Shown piece after piece: positions 1 through 10,900 of a stretch of DNA of 64,000 nucleotides (positions within the stretch are counted from its first letter, which is position 1; every line of letters begins with the position of its first letter). Under the pieces are notes generated by a model. The model was given only the letters and a program-made list of their open reading frames with translations, did not search any database and had not been told where the DNA came from. The DNA is from Spongilla lacustris (taxonomy: Eukaryota > Porifera > Demospongiae > Spongillida > Spongillidae). A program made the translations under genes and the position numbers. The DNA lies in assembly GCA_949361645.1 (NCBI GenBank), contig OX442428.1:2591847-2655846 (forward strand), given 5' to 3'.

Positions 1-1020
1 GTGAAGGGGAGGTGATGGGAGGATGGGAGGTGAAGGGAGGATGGGAGGTGAAGGGAGGAGGGGAGGTGAAGGGAGGAGGGGAAGTGAAGGGAGGAAGGGA
101 GGAGGGGAGGTGAAGGGAGGAAGGGAGGAGGGGAGGTGAAGGGAGGAGGGGAGGTGAAGGGAGGATGGGAAGTGAAGGAAGGATGGGAAGTGAAGGGAGG
201 AGGGGAGGTGAAGGGAGGAGGGGAGGTGAAGGGAGGATGGGAAGTGAAGAAAGGATGGGAAGTGAAGGGAGGAGGGGAGGTGAAGGGAGGAGGGGGAGGA
301 GTTGAAGGGAGGATGGGAGGTGAAGGGAGGAGGGGAGGTGAAGGGAGGAGGGGAAGTGAAGGGAGGAAGGGAGGAGGGGAGGTGATGGGAGGAGGGGAGG
401 TGAAGGGAGGATGGGAGGGGAAGGGAGGATGGGAGGTGAAGGGAGGAGGGGAAGTGAAGGGAGGATGAGGTGAAGGGAGGAGGGGAGGTGAAGGGAGGAG
501 GGGAGGTGATGGGAGGATGGGAGGAGGGGAGGTGAAGGGAGGAGGGGAAGTGAAGGGAGGATGGGAGGTGAAGGGAGGAGGGGAAGGGCGGATGGGAAGG
601 GAGAAGAGAAGGGGGAGAGGAGGTGAAGGGAGGATGGAATGGGAGGATGAGGAGAGGAAGCGAAGGAAGAATAGAAGGGGGAGAGGAGAGGGAGGATGAG
701 AAGGGAGAAGGAGGAGAGGAAGGGAAGGAAGAAGAGAAGGGGGAGAGGAGGGGAGGTGAAGGAAGGATGGGATGGGATAAGTGAAGGGGGAGAGGAGGGG
801 AAGGGAGAAGAGAAATATGAGAGGAGGGGAATGGAGAAGGGAAGGGGAGAGGAGGGGAAGGGAGAAGGGAAAGGGGAGAGGAGGTGAAGGGAGGAGGGGG
901 AGGAGGTGAAGGGAGGAGGGGGAGGAGGTGAAGGGAGGAGGGGGAGGAGGTGAAGGGAGGAGGGGAGGAAGTGAAGGGAGGAGGGAAGGGAGAAGAGAGG
1001 ATGAGACAGGAGGGAAGAGG
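1..1020. repeat. Purine-only G/A minisatellite, about 18-bp unit
   Basis: The plus strand is almost entirely G and A with scattered T for the whole stretch. The recurring unit is about 18 bp, GTGAAGGGAGGAGGGGAG, with many variants in which AGGAGG becomes AGGATGG or the GTGAAG spacer drifts. Homogeneity is best in the first 560 bases and around 890-990; the middle decays to irregular AGGGGAGAGGA runs. Open frames through it are low-complexity Gly/Glu/Lys strings and are not genes. Such polypurine tracts can form triplex or G-quadruplex structures. The array runs off the left edge, so its true length is unknown. Confidence 0.95.
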
Positions 1021-2523
1021 ACAAGCAAAGGAGGGGATAGCAAGCACAACATCACACCTGCTGTATAGATAACTCGGCAACATATCCGTGGGACATGGCA
1101 CACACAAACATACACATACACCCACCCTTCCAGAGTGGTCCACTCCTCATCCTGGTAGGATGGTGTTCCCTTTCCTCTTCTCCATCTCCACCTAATAACA
1201 TTGGCCAAGAACAGCTCACAACTGGCAGACACACATATTTGAATGAAACCATATACCTTCCCCTGAGCAGCAGTGCTTGTAGCCATGTCAAGAACAAAGC
1301 GTTGTAGCAACTACTATGGGGTTAGTTCCAAGGATGCTCTGTCATGGGAGAGACATGAGTTATGGGGTTACCAGTGCAGCTTGAATGAACATGCAGCACC
1401 TGGTTTGCTCTGCAGGTGGGGACCACCAGTGGACACGCATTTGTGAAGGATATTCCCGTTGATAGAGGAGCAACCATGCATGCACTGAACAGAACTCACT
1501 TATGAATGGTCCTACCCTTGCGCGCGAATAAACATGGACATATTGCACCCAAACGTTATACTCCTACCTCGTAGGATTTCTTTTCCTTTGGATTTGCCTG
1601 ATATTAAGCTTGTTTGGAGGCTAAAATCAGTTCTCGATTTTGATCGTAGTCGGCCTTCGTGCTATCCTTCTTACTTTCAAAATCGGCTTTGTAGCGCTTC
1701 CTGTCGCAAGCCTTCTTTGTTTCATGCGCTTCTTGAATACTGTCACGCTCCTTACATTCATCTGATCTTGCGACTCGTCTACACAACTTTCGTAATTTAT
1801 GTCTTGTACACGTGTTTCCGGTGCAGCTAACAGGGCCAGGGCACCCTTCTAGCTTTGGAATAGCGCTTCAATGGCTTCTGGCCATGACCTCCATATTAGG
1901 AACAAGAAGCTGATAAAATCTGTTGTGGGCTATGCGTTAACATAACTATGTTTGCTAAAGATCGAAATTGTGTTCAGTATAACTCAAATTCGGAAAGTAA
2001 TAGTACCAAACAAACTCGGCAGAAAGTTTCTAACTTATCTCCTACAGTTCCTTTTCAAAACGGCTAACATTACACTTCAATCGTGACGAAGATACAGTGC
2101 AATAAACCTCTTATCCGAGCGAATCTTATCTTATCAGATCCGGAAGATGGAGAAACTTTTTTTAGGTTCGAGTGTGGGAACGAGTGAGCCGTATCTCTGT
2201 TGTTTGAGCTTTCTAAGCGTCGGCAGTTTTACTAAGCTGTAGGTACTCGACTCCTGTATCCAAATACGCTCGCTAAAGTCCTACTGATTCTACGGCACAT
2301 CGGCAATAGTGGAATCGGGTATTTTGCTAATCGTATTCATCACACTTCAAATCCTACATAGGACCTACTAACGTAGGTCCTGATACAAATATAGTAACCT
2401 GTAGATGTACATATCATGTGACGTACAAGTACATACATGTACATGTAGCTGAAATCAACTAATTAATACATGCAAGTATAGTCCTTGAGTCACCATTCAC
2501 AATCACATGCTCATGTTTTCCTG
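1021..2523. other. No confident gene
   Basis: Mixed non-coding sequence between the minisatellite and the lectin gene. Both strands have only short overlapping open frames with no recognisable domain, apart from the Lys-rich fragment listed at 1604-1786. Around 2400-2460 there is a cluster of ACATGTAC-type palindromes. Confidence 0.6.
1604..1786 (-). pseudogene. Lys/Asp-rich repeat fragment, possible transposon remnant
   Basis: This short minus-strand frame reads as a charged repeat with the recurring pattern (K/R)-x-Y/D-K-A-D-x-E-S-K-K, for example RKRYKADFESKK followed by TKADYDQNREL. Similar Lys/Ala/Asp repeat tracts occur at the N-terminus of large transposon-borne proteins (Helitron-like and related) in invertebrates. 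That family link is from general knowledge and is weak here. There is no start context and no continuing domain, so it is probably a decayed fragment. Confidence 0.25.
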
Positions 2524-2829
2524 TTAGCGGGTGAACACAAGCTTTCCATCAATGTTCTCTATAGCCTCGTCCAGGAGAAGTGCGCTATGATTGTAATTAC
2601 CACTTGAGTCTCTACATTCTGCGTTGAGCACGATTCCGTCGAGACGAGGTTTCCTGGCGGTAGATGAGAAGTGTCCTGCCCGTTTCCACTTCATTACACC
2701 GTGGTCGTTTGCGATGCAGTCATCGAGGTCGAGTGACGAGGATTCAAAAGCCCCGTATTGGTTCTTGCAACGAGCATGTAGTACTGATCCATGCAGTTCT
2801 ATGTGTGTTGATGTCCGAGAGAAAGCCAT
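2524..2829 (-). CDS. Cyanovirin-N homology (CVNH) lectin, 101 aa, single exon
   Basis: The protein has two tandem half-repeats of about 50 residues, the defining CVNH layout, and its 101-aa length equals that of cyanovirin-N. The first repeat (about 9-50) carries HGSVLHARC, SSSLDLDDCIAN and GVMKW. The second (about 60-101) carries LDGIVLNAEC, SALLLDEAIENIDGKL. These match the family pattern of G-S-x-L-x-A-x-C, then S-x-L/I-x-L-D-x-x-I-x-N-x-D-G-x-L. Cysteines are at 21, 38 and 72. The upstream partners of the two classical disulfides are Thr8 and Ala58, so neither disulfide can form, as in several fungal members. No signal peptide is visible, so it is probably cytosolic. The ATG has a good context (GGC-ATG-G) and an in-frame TAG nine bases upstream. 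Known members bind high-mannose glycans. Isolated gene with no intron. Confidence 0.85.
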   Translation of the reverse strand: MAFSRTSTHIELHGSVLHARCKNQYGAFESSSLDLDDCIANDHGVMKWKRAGHFSSTARKPRLDGIVLNAECRDSSGNYNHSALLLDEAIENIDGKLVFTR

Positions 2830-4049
2830 GCCGGGCTATCGCAGAGCAACTATAGAGTTTTAAATTTAACCCACGTGGCGTTCACTGCTGAATAGTGAAT
2901 GGCCCGGCGCGATTAGGGTCCGCGACACAGAGGTTGGTGATATCTATAGGGTCATTAGCACCATATAGAATAGGCTTTCAAACGTCAACAAACGGTGCAC
3001 GCATATTCATGCAAGTCTTAAAACCTCATGACTTATGCTTGTAATACTAATAGTCGATAATTACACAATAAAACCTATACGTATACTCAATAGCAATACA
3101 CGTGTATAGTGTGTGTATACCGGTATATCTGGCACATTGCTACATTTCTCTTAAAACGTCACAATTAATATGCTATGCACCTCACAAACGTTTTCACTAA
3201 ATGTTGTGTCATTGTAAAGCATCCATATTACATGTATGACACAAATAAAATAATACCATTAAACTAATATTTTCTAATTATATCATAATTTTACACACAA
3301 CAGTGACACTTGCTATATATAAAACTCACTACAGTTAAGATGAGGATGGCTCTGGCATTCGCTCTTGTTAAGCAAATGCTCAAGTTTGCGAAAAGATACC
3401 TGTGCCTTTTGCAGAGACTTGTGAATCGCAAGCCTAGCAATGATCTGCATGAGCCAGAAATGATTATTTTTTTTAAAGTTCTAATAATATAAAACAATAA
3501 ATTACACACAACACTTGCCATACATGTATTTATAAGTTCTAATTATTTTTTAAAGTAAGTAGGGACATTCCTATCCAGTATTGGACCACATTCCTAGCCA
3601 GTATCGGTATATGCATTTGCAAGTGTGTACATGTACACTGTATATAATTTGCAAGCCAATTCCAGGCAATGCCATTAGCACCCAATTATATTGTTGGCAC
3701 CGACCGTAAATGTTCATAAAAGTTTATATTATAATTAAAATTTCTACATGGTAAGAGGCTTTTTGCTCCAGTTCTTATAGAAACATCGAGTGTGTTTGGA
3801 AAACAGACTCTTTCATTCTTCCTGAATGATCTTGCTTGTCATGTTCGTGAGGTGTCAGAAGAAGTGCAGTCCTTTTCCTATCTACATGTACTTCAACGCC
3901 TCGCTGCAGTTATATAAGAATGAAATTTATGTTAATACATGATAAAACATCAACATGAGATTTACAAGCATTCATAGAAAATGATCACATTCTGTATAAA
4001 ATTATGTATTTATTTTTAACAATTTAACCTCACTGCTAAATTCACTTAA
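2830..4049. other. No gene seen
   Basis: AT-rich intergenic sequence. The promoter side of the lectin gene contains the palindrome CCACGTGG at about 2870. The rest holds only short frames on both strands and scattered TACATGTA palindromes. Confidence 0.6.
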
Positions 4050-4375
4050 CTTGTCAGAAGCGGGAGTGTCTTCAGGAGCAAATTATGCTGAGGCTCTGAG
4101 ATAAGGAAGCACAACAGTAATGTTGGCAAAAGTAGAGATTTAAGATGGATTTGTCTCTCTTTGGTTGTTGAGACCTATATATGGTGCGTGGGGTCAAGAG
4201 GCTGTGAAGAGTTTTGCTCAGTTGGCATCACGGCTGGCAATCACCTGTTCCAAACCAAAGTCTGTCTCACAAGCGACCTACACATATGTATATGGCAGAC
4301 AAAACACCTGCCTTGAGCTATCAGTAGCATTGGCCATCCTTAGTAGGATTGAGCCCCTCACCCCTTTGAACTGTT
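4050..4375 (+). pseudogene. Non-LTR retrotransposon 3' end (endonuclease domain) fragment
   Basis: A frameshifted plus-strand remnant reads LSEAGVSSGA, then YGAWGQEAVKSFAQLASRLA, then a degenerate CLELSVALAILSR. These correspond in order to the tail of the restriction-like endonuclease domain that is better preserved at 43568-44077 (SAGAAAHVAESRKH, YGNWGKKA, LNLSLVRSMARAI). Stops and frame changes occur about every 100 bases. The fragment ends shortly before the foldback element at 4421. Confidence 0.7.
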
Positions 4376-4416
4376 CTCTGTTACTTGCATGCTATATTGT
4401 CTTATGTACAATAATA

Positions 4417-5240
4417 AATTGGGACAGTTTCCGCGAAAATGTCCGACTTTTATAACATTATAATGTTATAAAAATGCTTCTTGTTTGAATCGCTATATCT
4501 TCCGAACGCTACACGCTATCGACTTTCTATTTTCAATACTTCATACTACACCATTTCTATATGAATAATTGCTTTTTGGAGTCTTACACTTGCTCCACAC
4601 CAATATTGCAATGTTCGATACCCGACCGGGTTCAAACCCCCTATAACTTTAGGTAGGAGTTATCAAATCGCTTAAAATTCGGTTTATAGGTACAAAGGTC
4701 CTATCCCTATCGATTTGTTCTGTTCGTTAATTTTTATGCCATCCGTTACGGAGATACATTTGAACAAAGTACGTCCACTTTTCCCGCTCGATTCGCGCCA
4801 ATGATTTTGGCAAATCGCGTCCAGCTCAGTGTATGGGAGGCGGGGATTATAACATTGGCGCGTATCAAGCGGGAATAAGTGCACGTAGTTTGTTCAACTG
4901 TATCTCCGTAACGGATGGCATAAAAATTAGCGAACAGTATAAATCGATAGGTACAGGACCTCTGTACCTACAAACCGAATTTGAAGCGATTTGATAACTC
5001 CTACCTAAAGTTATGGCGGGTTTGAACTCGGTCGGGTATCGAACGTTGCAATACTAGCGTGGAGCAAGTGCAAGACTTCAAAATGCAAATTGTCATAGAG
5101 AAATAGTGTAGTATGAACTGTGGAAAATAGAAAGTCGATAGCGTTCAGCGTTCGGAAGATATAGCGATTCAAACAAGAAGCATTTTTATTATATTATAGT
5201 GTTATAAAAGTCGGACATTTTCGCGGAAACTGTCCCAATT
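4417..5240. mobile_element. Foldback (full-length inverted repeat) element 1, 816 bp
   Basis: The element at 4421-5236 begins GGGACAGTTTCCGCGAAAA and ends with its reverse complement. The two arms stay nearly complementary for about 380 bp each, up to a loop of roughly 50 bp centred near 4830. It is flanked on both sides by AATT (4417-4420 and 5237-5240), a likely 4-bp target duplication, although AATT is itself palindromic. There is no coding capacity, so it depends on a transposase supplied elsewhere. The loop and inner arms match element 2 at 8456-9278 in the opposite orientation, which shows a family. Confidence 0.9.
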
Positions 5241-6225
5241 ACGTATTTATTATAAATAATATTAATAGGAAATGCAAATTGCTTCGATTAACATGAACAG
5301 GCACTTTATGGATAAGGGTGCCATTCATTTTCAGGATCCTATGGCCACATTTAGTGAAGTCGTGTAATTATTTTGACGATCTGTGAACGTTTTTGTAAAC
5401 TCAGATGGTTAATTTGCAACCCAAAAAGAGTCATGTTTTCTGCACTGCCGGCATATACAGATCTATATTGTTGTATAGAAAATTTCTCATCGAAATTAAG
5501 TTGAGGTAAGATTTGCATCTCAGACTATCAATATGGGTCTATTATATAATATAACTGTATACATTGTGCCCTATACAAGTGAAGGCTTTGTATAGCATAA
5601 AGAGGTGTATGTATCATTATTATGTGTATTTATTATGAATTCCTAAATCAAGTAGAAATTACTTTCCATAAAATGAGAAAAAAAAGAAATACCTGGATGC
5701 TGTTGAGGCTAGACATGCAACTTAATCACCCCTTTTGTCACCTCAATTGATGGTGTCCTAGCTCGAGAAGCTAACTCTGTCATAAAGCTTTTAGCAACAA
5801 AATAGCATTGAAGTGGACTAAGTGTTCAAAGTGACTGGATGGGTAAGGGCGACATTGGCATTTGCTACACTAAGAGCCACAAATCGGTGCATAAGAGGAA
5901 GCAGAGTGAAATGGAGAAGTGCAGTGCACATGGCTGGACTACCCACATCAGCTTATGAATAGAATATGTATGTCTTATTATGTGTGTGCATGTGCCTGAG
6001 TATGGTATTTATTCCTTTGTATTTTATGATTATGCTGTATTTATAGATTACATGAACTTGACATTCATTGTTATATGTACATGTATTATTATTATTTTTC
6101 GGAATTTATCATTATAATTATGTGAAAATACACAGACAGTACAAACACAAGTTCAGTTCTACACTCTACGGAAGATGGCTTTGGCATTCACTCTTATTAA
6201 GCAAATGCTTAAGTTTGAGAAAAGC
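5241..6225. other. No gene seen
   Basis: AT-rich sequence with many stops in all frames. Faint resemblance to the neighbouring retroelement (a GVEAR-like stretch near 5705) is too weak to call. Confidence 0.5.
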
Positions 6226-6700
6226 TCAAAAAATATCTGTGCCTTTGTGTATTGCAAACCTAGCTATGACCTGAGCCAGAAAGTTTGATGCTTCTCTACC
6301 CCAAGCCCCATAGGAGTCAACTGCTAGAGGGGTTGAGACCCACTTTAGAGCTGAACACTTTTCATCATTGGCTTGGTGTTTCCTGCTCTCTGTTGCCTCA
6401 AGGACTGCACCACCCATTGCTCCCGCTTCAGCTAAAGTTGAAGGATTTAGCGGTGAGACAACAGAGATGTCCAGGGCAACGGGCCTTCCAAGATTCCAAT
6501 GCTGCATGAGAATATCAGCACGTCATGACTACATGTACATGTAGTACTGTGAATGGCGAGGAAAGAGATTGAAACATTCGCACGGTGGAGGAAGTGCGCT
6601 ATAGTGTCCCTGAGAGCATTATGGCGTGAGATAACATCACCCCCACATTTGCATGTTAATGCATGGTGTCCAAGAGGAGATCATGCATTACGATGTAGCA
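6226..6700 (-). pseudogene. Non-LTR retrotransposon endonuclease fragment
   Basis: On the minus strand the remnant starts with a degenerate GDVISRHNALRD-like motif (about 6650-6600), which follows the CCHC knuckle in this family. It continues in another frame with LGRPVALDISVVSPLNPSTL, a decayed form of the W-x2-GKPAAFDVTVTSPL core. It ends with ESRKHQANDEKCSALKW and LAVDSYGAWGREA. The order and spacing match the better copies at 43.6 and 48.2 kb. The copy is frameshifted and lacks RT. Confidence 0.75.
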
Positions 6701-7572
6701 CTGCTTGTCCCTCTACCTACATGTATAGCTGGCCACAGTCTTAGTGTTTAGAAGATTGCTTAAATAAACAGGCCTAGTTTGATCATCTTTATGAACTCAC
6801 AAACTCACCTTGCATTAAAAAGCCACCATTCATTAAATGTATGTAATTATTTTTTTCTTTCGAGCTAGGCTGAGCGATGCCTTATTTGTGTTACATTACA
6901 CCAGTATTTACGGCATAAAGAAGTGTGTAAGAAAGAGTTGCTGATTTTCTAAGGATACTGTCTTTGATGCCCCTATTAATTGCTTTATTGTTTAAGTTGC
7001 TACAGTTGTGATATTGAGGTTCAGCCCGGTGAAAACTGAGATGATGCCGGAATTCATCATAATGATGGATTTTTACACAACCGAATAACACAGTTGGTTT
7101 TGTCGGAACCAGGCTGTAATTTTGATATCTCCTAGCCTGCATGCATTTGCGAGGCAAATGGCGATGTGGTCTATAAGGTTTGGTTGTTGAGCAGCACTTC
7201 CTGCTCACTAGCAACACACTGACATTTTAGCATGTTTTCAGTCATCACTGTTCATTTTTTTTTTAATTGTATTCAAAGCTCTATATTTCATCCACAGGTG
7301 GCACTGATTCTCATGTGGTGATGGCTTGATAATCTACCATGAAGCACTGCCTATCCCGGCCTCTACCTAGCTACTTGCATTAAAAAGCCACCATTCATTA
7401 AATAGGAATCAGAATGCTAAGCAAGTGAAGAAAACCTATATTGCACTATGATATCATTGACACTAGTACTGGGGAGATCAATGTGAGCCACTTGTGTCAG
7501 TGGAGAATTGATAAATATTGTTTGCTCTATTATATGAAAGATACCATGTAATGGATTGGAAACTGTTGATAC
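6701..7572. other. No gene seen
   Basis: Non-coding sequence between the retroelement remnant and the left edge of duplicated unit A. The longest frame (about 6891-7217, minus) shows no domain and no splice context. Confidence 0.5.
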
Positions 7573-7889
7573 TGAGGTTGAGCTACATGTACATGTACTT
7601 GTGCTAACCACCTGGTATTTGATTCACCATTGAAGATGGTTTATATAAGTATCAGGTTGTGAATACGCACTGAGCATGCTTATCAATGATTTTGGGACTT
7701 GGAACTTTGCGCCAAACAGTTGGTAATCCAATCTGCACAATACCATCTTGCTAGTAATACAATGTATCATGATATAATCATAATTATGTATATACCACAT
7801 ACATGTACATGGATAACATTCTTCTAACAAGCAATCAAATGCATATGCAAAGCAAAGTTGTGTTAATCCCTACATGCATACAAGCCTAT

Positions 7890-7895
7890 TTTATT
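7890..7895 (-). terminator. Poly(A) signal of kelch-death gene A
   Basis: AATAAA on the minus strand lies about 30 bases past the stop codon at 7927. The same signal is conserved at 14738-14743 behind the duplicate gene. Confidence 0.6.
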
Positions 7896-7926
7896 GTACA
7901 TGTACATGATATCTAAAAGGTCGGAA

Positions 7927-10900
7927 CTACTGGGGTACATGCTTATTACGCAGTTCCTTAGCAAGTGCTACCTCACAAACATGTGGTTTTTCGAGAGCAT
8001 CAATTAATGTGATCCACGAGTACGATTCGGGATATTGCTTCTTCCACTCTCTGAAGACTTGCTTAAACATAATCACATTGCTCATATTGCGTTCGCTTTG
8101 GATATTATCCAAAGTATTAGGTAGCAGCTTCAGCTGTAAGCCAACTGCTCGCCACTTAGAAGGAATTACTGCAGCAACATATTTGTCGAGATCCTTCAAT
8201 TTCAGTTGTTGCGGAAATACTGTGCCAGATGTAAGCACTGTTGTCATACCAACAGTATCTGCATGGAATAAGATAGAAATTGCAATGAAACTTATAAACT
8301 ATAGATGATACTGAGACAAATGGAGAAGTGGAAATGGTACGGATGATACTTTTATTTACATACACATGTAAAGGGGTAAAAATATCAACTATTATACACA
8401 ATGTAAGTATGGTACACATATGCTGCAGGTGTGCGTGTACAAATGTACACTATATGGGACAGTGTCCAGCAAAATCGGGCTTGTGGGGTTATAATTTTAT
8501 CACTATAAAAATTGCACGTTGTACTAAACAACACATCTTCGCAACGGTACTACCTCTTCCTTTCAAATTTCGTACACTTGTTCCCACACCATTTCTCGTG
8601 TGAAAATCGATTTTTGTGATCTACACATTTTCCGTGCCGTGGATACAACAATCGTTAACCCAGCGGGTTAGAAATCCACATTTCTCCACGTACGAGTGTT
8701 GAAAACGCATCAAATTCGGAGTGTGCATAGAGGAGTCCTGTAGCTATTGATTTGTTCTGTTTATTAGTTTCTGTATCATCCGTTACGGAGATACAGTTGA
8801 GCAAATTACAGGCATATTTTCCCGCTTGATTCGCGCCAAATATATATTCACTGCCTTCCAATTCACTGAGCAGGACACAATTTGCCAAAATCATTGGCGC
8901 GAATCAAGCGGGAAAACGTGCCCGTAGTTTGCTCAACTGTATCTCCGTAATGGATGATATAGAAATTAACGAACAGAACAAATCAATAGCTACAGGACTC
9001 CTCTATGTACAACCCGAATTTGACGCATTTTCAACACTCATGCGTGGAGAAATGAGGAATTCTAACCCGCGGGGTTAACTATTGCTGTATCCACGGCACG
9101 GAAAATGTGTAGATCACAAAAATTGATTTTCACACAGAGAAATGGTGTGGGAACAAGTGTACGAAATTTGAAAGGAAAAAGTAGTACCGTCGCGAAGATG
9201 TATTGTTTAGTACAACGTGCAATTTTTATAGTGATAAAATTATAACCCCACAAGCCTAATTTTGCTGGACACTGTCCCATATGTATATATATATATATAT
9301 ACATGTACATGTATGTGTGTGCATGTGTGTGCACATGCATGCAATCTTTGTTAAGATAATTTACACAGCTTGTTACTTTCAAATTGATATGTTCACATGC
9401 ACAGTTTTTGCTGGGTACTAATGATAACCACTGTCATGGATAGTCTGGCACATTGTACATGTACATACATGCATGCAGATTAAAATGATATGTAGACACT
9501 TACAATTTAAATTTACAAAGCAAATATGTTCCTACATGTATAGGAGCAGATATTTTAATAGTACACTGTAGGAACCGCTACATGTAATTATTTAATACTA
9601 ATTAACGAGTATGATTTGGATTCATCCACTCACTGAAGATCTGTTAAAATATAATAACATTGCCCTGACTATTGTATTCGCTTTGCTGTGTAAATTGTAT
9701 GTGTCTACATGTATATATGACCAAATCAACAGTTATGGAACTTATTTGCGATTTCTCACCAGATGTCTATACTCATCCCCTGAGTACAGCCAATTAATAA
9801 GTACCCATGGTACATTTGTGTACATGCATATTTGTTCTGCACTTATACATTTGCGCATATGCATACTACATACATTTGTCAACGCACCAAGATCAAAAAC
9901 AGCAGTCCCTGACATTGGCTCTGGAGGATGTTGACATTCATCACAACCTCCAAACACAACAACTTTCATTTTTGATGAATCCAATGTGATACATGTAGCT
10001 GTATGCCAGTATCGGTCCACCTCAAAAGTACTACAGAGCTTTGAAAATAAAAATCAATCATAATAGATCGATCGTACATGTAATATATGTTCCCAAACAT
10101 ATGTACACATATATGTACTCCACAATTGCAATTTAATTGCAGTTTTTTAATTACTATACATGAAAGACCAAAATATGAAATTCCATTTTATATGTGAAGA
10201 TCCTAGCAGATTAAATACATCAAATACTGAACACTTGCACAGCATACCTGTGTCCACTTAATGGCAATAAAATCAAATAGCCAAATTTCTCCAGAGACAT
10301 CTTTATTGCCTAAGTCACCTCCTATAATCAAACACTTGCTGCATTCAGGATCTGTTGTGATACTTGTAGCTGTATGAAATTTTCTTCCACAAGGTAAAGG
10401 GCCAGGAATATTGAGCTCATTCCATTCCTATGGTATTGAGGTGAAAAGATAAATAGGTGATTTCAGACAAACACAAGTACACTGCATACATACATACATG
10501 GACTTGTAAATGAATTCATTTTAATCTGCACGTATGTATGCACAAGTACAATTGCAAGTGCTGGACACAAAAGTTCAGCCTACCCCTGGCTGTAACACTG
10601 GCAGTATCAAAGTTAATGATCATGTGTTATTAAACTGAATGACAGCTGTGTAATATGCTTTAGTAAAATTGATTTGATTTGTTTTATGCACAGTGCATAC
10701 ATTATGCATGTACATATATGAAATTAGGAGAATGCACTAAGGCTAATAAAATTGTGCATTTGAAAACAAGTAATGAAGAAATTTAGCACAATTGTGCTGC
10801 CTGAATGACCTAACACACACATATAAGACTTACCATGCATGCTGGCTGTGTGAGGTCAAGAATATGCATTTTGCTGACACAACAAAATGGTTCAGTTCCT

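Noticed and set aside
136..887. Gly/Glu/Lys-rich open frames in the first kilobase
   Set aside because: They are translations of the purine minisatellite, with no start context or complexity.
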